Shown piece after piece: positions 56,766 through 64,000 of a stretch of 64,000 bases of DNA. Origin of the DNA: Pegoplata infirma (lineage: Eukaryota; Arthropoda; Insecta; Diptera; Anthomyiidae); assembly GCA_963921195.1 (NCBI GenBank), contig OY992537.1, forward strand, positions 78,580,426 to 78,644,425. The letters run 5' to 3'. How positions within the stretch are numbered: position 1 is the stretch's first letter; each line of letters opens with the position of its first letter. Under the pieces are notes generated by a model that did not search any database, was not told where the DNA came from, and worked only from the letters and a program-made list of their open reading frames with translations. A program made the translations under genes and the position numbers.

Positions 56766-57788
56766 AACAAGTAGGAAAGTTAAATTCGACTTATTGTTGG
56801 CCGATTCTATGAATGCCCTCCACAATGCAATGAAGTGATAGTAAATTTTCTAACGTAAAAAAATAACATTTTTGATTAGAAATATTTTATTTTGTGTAAA
56901 AAAAACTTTTTTTAGTAATTTTTGAAAAAAAAAAAAAAATATTTACTAATTTTTTTTTTTGAGTGTAAAATTTTTTTTGAGTGTAAATTTTTTTTCGAGT
57001 GTCTTTTTTTTTTTTTTTTGTTTTGGTATAAAATATTTTTGAGTGACAAAAATATGTTATAAATTTTTTTGTGACTTACCAATGTTTTGAAAACAGGTTT
57101 AAGGGGTTTTCAACACGTAAATTTAAGTTGAAGCAAATCTGAAATTCACGGTTTTTCTAATAACTTTTGAACCACTATACCGATTTGAATGAAATTCAGT
57201 ACGAACTAGGCTAAAGGAACGACAAATATATATGCCAAGCTTCAGCATCCTCAGAATTACCTTTCTAAAGTTATAGTGTTTTTTATCTTGTAAATTCACG
57301 AAAAACCCTTGCCGAAATTCAGTCTTTTGCTCATAACTTTTGAACCACTGTACCGATTTCGCTGGATTGCAATACCAACCTGGCCAGGTAAATGCCTAAC
57401 ATATTTACCAAACTTCAGGAGCCTCTGTAAAGTCTTTGAAAAGTTAGCGTGTTTTGAACAGACAAACGGACATCGGTAGATCGTCTTAAAATCGATCGAG
57501 GATCATAGATATACTTATACTTATTTATATACATTATGTGGTCCTAGACCAATATTTCGAGGTGTTACAAACGGATTTATTTTTTTTCTTCATATTTTAT
57601 TTATTGAATCTTCACCTTAATTCCGTGAACTAACAATAAGTGTTCATATCTTATTTCTAAATATTCTTAATATTAAGTCCAGCCAGTGCCAGACAAAATT
57701 TCATTTTCTCATGTATTTCTTAAATTTATTTGTTTAAAAACGGAATGACAAACTTATATATACCCTCTATCACTAGAGTGGAGGGTAT
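56766..57788 (-). mobile_element. Family B element, copy 2, with a small insertion
   Basis: Reverse of copy 1: starts AACAAGTAGGAAAGTTAAAT and ends ATCACTAGAGTGGAGGGTAT. The GTCY run is reduced to GACAAACGGACATCGGTAGA. It abuts copy 3 directly. An insertion of about 165 bp lies near its end. Confidence 0.75.
57576..57740. mobile_element. About 165-bp insertion in family B copy 2
   Basis: AAACGGA precedes the insertion (57569-57575) and also lies at its right junction (about 57737-57743). Copy 3 has no such sequence at this point. The insert is AT-rich and not recognised. Confidence 0.55.
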
Positions 57789-58649
57789 AACAAGTAGAAG
57801 TATATTGTTAGCCGAATCTATGAATACCCTCCACAATGCAATGAAGTGATAGTAAATTTTCTAACGTAAAAAAATAACATTTTTGATTACAAATATTTTA
57901 TTTTGTGTAAAAAAACCTTTTTTTAGTAATTTTTGAAAAAAAAAAAAAAATAATTTACTAAATATTTTTTGGAGTGTAAAATTGTTTAGAGTGTAAAATT
58001 TTTTTCGAGTGTATTTTTTTTTTATTGTAAAAACATTTGTGAGTGACAAAAATACGTTGTAAAATATTTTTGTGACTTACCAATGTTTTCAAAACATGTT
58101 TAACGGCTTTTCAACACGTGAATTTAAGGTGAAACTAATCTGAAATGCACGGTTTTGCTAATAACTTTTGAACCACTGGAGCGATATAGCTGAAATTCAA
58201 TACGAACCAGGCCAGGGGAACGAAATATATATTCCAAGCTTCAGCATCCTCAGAATTGCCTTTCGAAAGTTAGCGTGTTTTATATCTCGTAAATTCACGA
58301 AAAAACCCTTGCCGAAATTCAGTCTTTTACTCATAACTTTTGAAGCACTCGACCGATTTCGCTGGATTGCAATACCAACCTGACCAGGTATGTGTGCAAT
58401 ACATATGCCAAACTTCAGGAGCCTCCGTAAAGTTTTTCAAAAGTTAGCGTGTTTTCAACAGACAGACAGCTTTCGGACAGCTTTCGGACGGACAGACAGA
58501 CGGACGGGCGGACATCGCTAGATCGTGTAAAAATCGATCGAGGATCATGAATATATATACTTTATTGGGTCCTAGACCAATATTTCGAGGTGTTACAAAC
58601 GGAATGACAAACTTATATATACCCACTATCACTAGAGTGGAGGGTATAA
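57789..58649 (-). mobile_element. Family B element, copy 3, head-to-tail with copy 2
   Basis: Starts AACAAGTAGAAGTATATTGT directly after the GAGGGTATA end of copy 2 and ends ATCACTAGAGTGGAGGGTAT. The (GACA/GACG)n run spans about 58459-58511 and is followed by GGACATCGCTAGATCGTGTA. It is uninterrupted. Confidence 0.75.
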
Positions 58650-58654
58650 AAAAC

Positions 58655-58985
58655 ATAAACACTGTGCACCGTTGCGTATGATTGTTATTTAAAAGCAATT
58701 ACAAAAAAGCCACCTATTCAATTTTCAAAAAATCTAGCGCTGAAGGTTTTGTTATGTAAAATGTCAACTTTCATTTGCTTTTACTCATCCCATTCCGATT
58801 TTGGTTGTTGCACTGTGTTATTAATACAGTCAAACCTGGTTATAACGAACTCCGAGGGACCAGCAAAAATAATTTTATTTCCAAAAAATGTTCTATTTTT
58901 TTTTCATTTGATTTTTTATTTTTTTTGTAAATAAACTACTTTTTGAAAAGAAAACATTAAAAATTTCGAACTTATTGTGAATTTG
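58655..58985. other. No recognisable feature
   Basis: AT-rich spacer with a TAATACAGTCAAACCTGGTT stretch near 58820. No gene recognised. Confidence 0.35.
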
Positions 58986-59014
58986 GTAAGCATGATTGCT
59001 GCACATTAAAAAAT

Positions 59015-59560
59015 ATTTATGCCACTCACAAAAAAAACCTTTTCAAATTACTAGAAAAAGTCTCGTAACCCCATTTTACCAATATTTAACAGTTTTCCTT
59101 GTTTTTTAACAAAAAATTTTGGACCAAAATTTACTTTTTTTTTTTTTGCAATTTTACATTTCTTTGTAATTTTACAGTTTTTTTTGTAATTTTACAAATT
59201 TCCAAGATTTTTTACAAAAAAAAACTAGTAAATTTACGAGAATTTCTTGTAAGTTTTATTTCGCCAAAAAAGTTGTAAATTTACAATTTTATTGGTAAAT
59301 TTGTAAAATTACAAAAAAGGAATCCTCGTAAAATAGGAGGACGTAAAAAATTTAGTAAAATCACGAAACCTTCTTGTAAGTTTTATCGCGTCAAAAAAAT
59401 TGTAAATTTACAATTTTTTTGGTAAAAAGCTTGTAAAATTACAAAATTATTGGTAAAAAGCTTGTAAAATTACAAAGAATTGTTGTCAAATAGGAGTTAG
59501 CAAAAAAAAAATGTTACAAACTTTTCATGTTGCACACGTTTTTTTTTTTTGAGTGTAGCA
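59015..59560. mobile_element. TTGTAAATTTACAA repeat element, longest copy
   Basis: The ends are approximately CACTCACAAAAAAAA and TTTTTTTTTTTTGAGTGTAG. The interior repeats GTAAAATTACAAA, GGTAAAAAGCTTGTAAAA and TAAGTTTTAT-CG units. Fragments recur at 40500-40640 and 46770-46990. The ends resemble those of the element at 41834-42716. Confidence 0.6.
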
Positions 59561-59635
59561 CTCTAAATGCCTCCCCCGAAATTATATAAAAATCAAAAAA
59601 ATTCTTGATCCCAAAGAAATTGATTTTTCTTTTTT

Positions 59636-60195
59636 TTTTTGAGCTGTAAGTGGTCCAGAAAGTTTCTATTGGGAGTCAAAATGACTTTATAAAAATTTTG
59701 TAAAAATCAATAATTTTCTTCTGCTCCCGCTTCGCGGTTGAAGTATGGCTTTTGTGGAAATTTTTACTAAATCAGCGATGTGGGCGCCCAAAGATTATTT
59801 AATTTTTATAAGACTTCAGAGGAGGCATTTGGAGTTCCAGCAGAAGGTTTTCCACCATAGCATAGTTTTTTAAATTGACTTAACTGCGAGAAATCGCAAA
59901 TGAAGTTACGATTTCGCGATTTTTTATTACTTAAAAGCCCCATAATTCGCGACAGAAAAATGTTTGCAATATTTTTTATCAAATTTTTTCTTGACAGGAA
60001 AGACCTATTTTTCCAAATAGATAAAACCAACGATGAAACTTGGTTGCTAGAAATAAGATGAAATATGTATTTTTTTGGGGTTTTTACTTTAACCACGGTG
60101 CGGGAGGGTAAACAAATTTTTTATTTGCACAAAAATTTTATGGAGTCATTTTGAATAGAATAGAAACTTTTTGGACCCCTTTCAGCTCAAACAAA
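59636..60195. mobile_element. Inverted-repeat element with GAGCT ends
   Basis: The left arm (TTTGAGCTGTAAGTGGTCCA, AAAGTTTCTATTGGGAGTCA, CTCCCGCTTCGCGG) is mirrored by 60085-60192. The minus-strand 96-codon frame (59806-60096) lies inside; it has no recognised domain and could be chance or a decayed fragment. A third arm lies at 63238-63345. Confidence 0.7.
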
Positions 60196-60199
60196 AAGT

Positions 60200-61880
60200 T
60201 AAAGTTAAAATCAATACGGCCTAACCAACAACCTGTCTTCAAATGGAAGATACATATTTTCAGCGTAATTCTATTTTTTGATGACATTTTTTTCGTATGA
60301 CCTTTTAAATGTATTTTAACAATTTAAAAATCTTAGATTCGTATAGTTTCGTAAAAATTACCTTTAAATATTTTTTTAAAAATCCCAAATAAACCAAATT
60401 TTTTTTCATACAGATTTAAAGGGTAAAACCTTAAAACAATTTATTCTGGGCACTCTAAATAAATGTGTACTAAAGTCTCATAGTTAAATATGTATTAAAG
60501 TCTCATCTTTTACATCAAAGCATTTTTGTTCCCTCCGAAATCTTGTTCAAAAAAATAGCTTTGTGTTTTTTATGACGACAAAATATTTAAAGGATTTTTA
60601 ATTGATTTCTATCATGGCTATTAAATACATTTTATAAAAATTTATATACAAATATTTATAAAAGTGTACTTTTTTTTGCAACATTGTAGCTGGTTGTATT
60701 CTGTAATTACTGAACACTGGTTTATTTTTATAGTTTAACTATATTGCATCTTCATATTGTCACGTAAATATTTTTAAGAAAATATGCAGACTTGTTGATA
60801 ATTATGAAAAAACATAATATGAAAAATGACATGCTAGAAATATGTTGTTTTAGTCTGTGGAAAATATTTTTAATATTTTATTTTTATTAAAATGGTAGAT
60901 TTAAGTAATATTTAATAGATGAACATATCTCAATATATTCTGAATAGAATAGTGATCGTAAAATATAAAGATAATAACATAAATAATATTTTGAGAAAAA
61001 AAGACAATACGGTCAATGTCATTCATTTTGCCAAAACGATAGAAATTCAAATTTTTGTTTAATGTTCATACAGCTAATGTTGAATTGTTGTAGAGAAATG
61101 CAATTCCAAAAAATAAAAAATTTATACCCCTGTTCCAAAGACATTGTATCAACATAAAGTTTGTGTCTTAAGTCTTTTGTTTTTGCTATATTGAAAACTT
61201 AGCATCAAACTTACAAAAAAAATTTTAAGCTCAGATTTTTATTATATTTAAGTTTTACTTTATATCTATTTCTAAAAACTTCCTGTTTTACCTTTATTAC
61301 TGTGTTTACTACTATTATATATTTTGTGAAATTAAAAAAAAAAATATTATCTTTCACAACAATTTATAAAAAAATTCAATTATAAGGCTTTTAATAAAAA
61401 AAAAATTCTACAAAAATACCATAAACTATAGATAAAAAATAAACAATAAACTCTTTAAGTTTTAAAAATAAACCATGCAAAAAAAAAACTTTATAAAAAA
61501 TACGCTTTTGCTTTCAATATATAACCATAAATAGTTTATCACTTGGAAAATATCTACATACACATACTTTGCAAAAAAAAAAAAACATCCAGACATTGAG
61601 TCATACTGAGAGACAGACTGACAACAATAGACAATACAGGGGATGGCCTGAAAAAATGCAATAACCTCAACAATTATAAAGCATTAAAACCAATCCAAAG
61701 ATTTTGCAGGACTTTAACAAAATAATCAGATTTGAAAAATCAATATAAATTCCACAATTTGATAAAATATTTAAATTGTGTCTGTTTAATAAGATTTTCA
61801 CTATTCATTTTAGGGGGTTTAAAGAAACAAAAAACAGCCTTCATGTGATTTTTAAACAGTTATAAAAAAACACGGCTGTA
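60200..61880. other. Unique-looking AT-rich DNA
   Basis: No recognised gene or transposon. It contains CTTAAG motif copy f at 61151. Confidence 0.4.
61151..61184 (+). other. Dispersed CTTAAG motif, copy f
   Basis: AACATAAAGTTTGTGTCTTA followed by AGTCTTTTGTTTTTGC. Confidence 0.65.
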
Positions 61881-61884
61881 TGAA

Positions 61885-62300
61885 AAATCGCCCAAAAAAT
61901 ATGAAAAATTACTAAAAACGAAAAATACAAAATTTGGCCCAAAATCGCGCGACTTTTTGTTAAAATTTGTTGTAAAAATTTTTAGCCTGCGGCGCTTTCA
62001 TCGCAACTCCATGTTGTTTTTAAATCATTACTTTTCATTTTCTGCTGGGCTGAGGTAAATTAATATATTGCATGATAATCTGAAAGTAAGTGTAGGGGTT
62101 GTTGGTTCAATTCCCAGCAGAAATAATTCGCTGTCTTGTTTCTAAAAAAAATTATAAACTTTTTTTAGGTTGAAAATGTGCCCAAAGATGTTGGGTAACT
62201 TTTCATATGAAATATGGCACAAATTTGTATAAACAACTTTTGGGCAAAATTTCATTTTCTTTTTTGGGCGATCTTGCCTGCAGCCTAAAAAATTCAATTC
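61885..62300. mobile_element. Inverted-repeat block with AATCGCCCAAAAAA arms
   Basis: AAAATCGCCCAAAAAATATG near 61887 faces TTTCTTTTTTGGGCGAT near 62257. GCCTGCGGCG/GCCTGCAGCC words link it to the hairpins at 458-782. A stem-loop (62038-62123) lies inside. Confidence 0.5.
62038..62123 (+). repeat. 86-nt stem-loop with a B-box-like sequence
   Basis: TTTCTGCTGGG pairs exactly with CCCAGCAGAAA (11 bp). GGTTCAATTCC just before the 3' arm matches the tRNA B-box consensus. No A box or clover-leaf could be made, so it is not called a tRNA. Confidence 0.5.
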
Positions 62301-62304
62301 GCAA

Positions 62305-63215
62305 TATTTTTTAATTCTTTTTCTTATTAGAAAGATAAATTATTGTAATATTTTTAAAATTTTATAACACTAAATTTGGTTAACTGAAATTGCCATTCAA
62401 TAAAAATTTTTTTTTTTTAAATTTTGACCTAATTATGTTTTTTATGAAAAAAGAAAAGTAATTTTTTTAAGTTTATAGTAGAATAATTTCAACAAAAATC
62501 AATATGTTTCTAAAAATGGCTACGATAAATACTAGATAATTTAAAAATTTACAAATCAAACAAAAAATCATCCAAATCGGTTCAGTAGTTTTTGCTGTAC
62601 AACTGCAGCCGATTTTGTCTTAAAAAAAAAGAATTCTACAATTGAGTGGCAACCCTGGCAAAATTGACCAAATTTTGTGCTATAAAGCTTTTAAAATATT
62701 ACAAAAATTCATCTTTCAAATAAAAAAAAACAGAATTAAATAATATTGCGTATTTATATTTTTATAGCTGTTTAAAAATTGTTCACGTTAAGACCTTTTT
62801 TCCTTTAAACCCCCCCTTAATATAATAATTTTCAATAGACATTTCCTCCTTAATTATTTGTGTAACTTCTGTATCTTTATGAAAAAACCCCACTATTAAA
62901 GTTAATAAAGCATGTTAAACACTAACAACTTTCTAAAGATAATTTTGTTAAAAATACGTTTTTTCTTTATATATTTTTATAAATAAAATATATACCGTAT
63001 GCAAAAAAAAAAATATCAAAACAATTTAAGATAAAAATTTATAAAAATAAAACTGTGCATATATTTTTTTTGTCTTAAAAGTAGCTACTGTTTAAAAAAA
63101 AAAAACTCTGTGGGAGTTTAACACAAAAATTTAAAAAAAAATGAAAAATAATTAGAGAAATTTGAACTATAATAGAAATACAAAGTTGCAGTTTTATAAA
63201 TGGTTTAAAAAAAAT
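62305..63215. other. AT-rich DNA, nothing recognised
   Basis: Many A/T homopolymers and a CCCCCC run near 62811. No gene, RNA or repeat family was identified. Confidence 0.4.
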
Positions 63216-63217
63216 AA

Positions 63218-63237
<20 letters not shown>

Positions 63238-63249
<12 letters not shown>

Positions 63250-63345
63250 GGAGCTTAAAGGTTTCCAAAAAGATCCTATTGGGTGTCAAAATGATTCCAT
63301 AAAATTTTAATGATAATAAAAAATTTGCCTACCATCCCGCATCGC
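63238..63345 (+). mobile_element. Solo arm of the 59636-60195 element
   Basis: TTTGGAGCTTAAAGGTTTCC, TATTGGGTGTCAAAATGATT and CATCCCGCATCGC match the arms of the inverted-repeat element at 59.6-60.2 kb. The arm stops where RT coding sequence begins. It follows a T run of about 30 bases. Confidence 0.65.
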
Positions 63346-64000
63346 TTAGGGTGGTCTTTATTCCCAAAGCGGGAAAAATAAACCACAATACCGCAAAGGA
63401 TTACAGACCTATCAGTCTGTCATCGTTTTTATTGAAAACACTGGAAAGACTGGTAGATGTATATGTGAGAAGTATCCTCACATCAGACAACTTCAGCGAG
63501 GCCCAACACGCCTATCTTAAGGCTAGGTCTGTCGAGACGGCTTTAAGTGATGTTGTTGGTTTGATTGAGGATACTCTTCACAAAGAAGAGTACGTTTTGG
63601 CATCATTTCTGGACGTGGAAGGCGCGTTCAACAATGTCAAAATATCGTCAATTCTTAATGCCCTACGGAAAACGGGCACGGACACACAGATTACTCTATG
63701 GACGGGCACATGCTGAAAAGCAGGGCGATTAACTCGAAAATAGGTGATGGTGAAGCGAGGAAAGTAGTTACAAGGGGCACACCACAAGGCGGGTGATCTC
63801 TCCTCTTCTGTGGAATCTTGTAATAAATGAAATCCGCGAGTCACTCAACGGACTGGGCATCAAGGTGGTTGCCTATGCTGATGAAGTTGTGATCCTAATC
63901 AGAGGTAAGTTTTTACCAACGATTAGTGAACTCATGGAATCAGCACTTAAGATACTCTTGATGTGGGCAAGGGACAACGGTCTGGGAGTCAATCCCTCCA
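63345..64000 (+). pseudogene. Decayed non-LTR retrotransposon reverse transcriptase (jockey/I group, possibly LOA-like), fragment
   Basis: The reading begins VVFIPKAGK and AKDYRPISLSSFLLKTLE, the typical start of the RT domain of jockey/I-group LINEs. FLDVEGAFNNV (about 63606-63638) is motif A with its Asp retained. After 63700 the frame shifts: one frame carries RGTPQGG (motif B), then a TGA at the GGG-TGA junction marks a second single-base frameshift, and the next frame reads VISPLLWNLVINE and AYADEVVIL. The usual catalytic YADD is YADE here, so the enzyme would be inactive even without the frameshifts. The fragment runs off the right edge. The 5' part (endonuclease, ORF1) is absent, consistent with 5' truncation at insertion. 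The clade assignment is tentative. Confidence 0.9.

Noticed and set aside
62038..62123. tRNA gene
   Set aside because: The B-box matches, but no D-arm, anticodon arm or A box can be formed with the stem.

Overview
The window looks like non-coding nuclear DNA from an insect, most likely a fly (Diptera). It is very AT-rich and full of long A and T runs. It has no convincing host exon, and it is packed with transposon remnants of fly type: (GTCY)n-bearing mini-me/Helentron-like elements, a Penelope retroelement, a jockey/I-type RT fragment and many MITEs. The species assignment is inference; a calyptrate fly such as a blowfly or house fly would fit. The whole window could be one intergenic region or part of a very long intron.

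Only two stretches have real coding content. One is a Penelope-like retroelement at 33961-37078 (minus strand). It has a 711-codon RT plus GIY-YIG ORF, a small upstream ORF in another frame, 146-bp direct terminal repeats with one mismatch, and a hammerhead-type core. It sits inside an A-rich minisatellite. The other is a decayed non-LTR RT at the right edge (63345-64000), with two frameshifts and a catalytic Asp changed to Glu.

The commonest unit is a 35-bp satellite monomer made of two back-to-back palindromes (TCTCAGAATCTGAGA and TTTTCTATAAGAAAA). It forms a homogeneous array at about 12.0-13.1 kb and degenerate blocks at 7.3-9.1, 13.1-13.7, 16.4-16.9, 19.4-19.6, 23.1-25.0, 37.6-37.8, 40.0-40.3, 41.7-43.1, 44.5-46.7 and 50.4-50.8 kb. 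Orientation is uniform within most blocks. Many transposons sit inside these blocks.

Layout. 1-1.3 kb: GAAATAACTCCCA repeats and two hairpins. 1.8-5.9 kb: an old repeat broken by a hAT-like insertion and by a mini-me-type element that itself carries two TA-flanked MITEs. 6-11 kb: unique DNA, reverse satellite and MITEs. 11.7-13.7 kb: main satellite array. 13.7-16.4 kb: unique DNA and a TIR element. 16.9-19.4 kb: inverted and 274-bp tandem repeats inside satellite. 21.4-22.8 kb: nested TIR elements and a hairpin MITE. 23-27.6 kb: satellite, minisatellite, an inverted-repeat element and a 525-bp hAT-like element. 28-31.7 kb: unique DNA and a second copy of the 1.8-5.9 kb repeat. 32.3-37.6 kb: a mini-me-type element with minisatellite and Penelope. 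38-43 kb: MITEs and satellite. 44.5-46.7 kb: a 29-bp satellite variant. 49.5-53.8 kb: mini-me copies and a 2-kb palindrome. 53.8-58.7 kb: three copies of a second mini-me-type element. 59-60.2 kb: inverted-repeat elements. 60.2-64 kb: AT-rich DNA and the RT relic.

The islands of apparently unique DNA share a short motif (core GTGTCTTAAGTCTTTTGTTT) at six places, which no recognised transposon explains. Identities and boundaries come from reading by eye. No alignment or database search was run.
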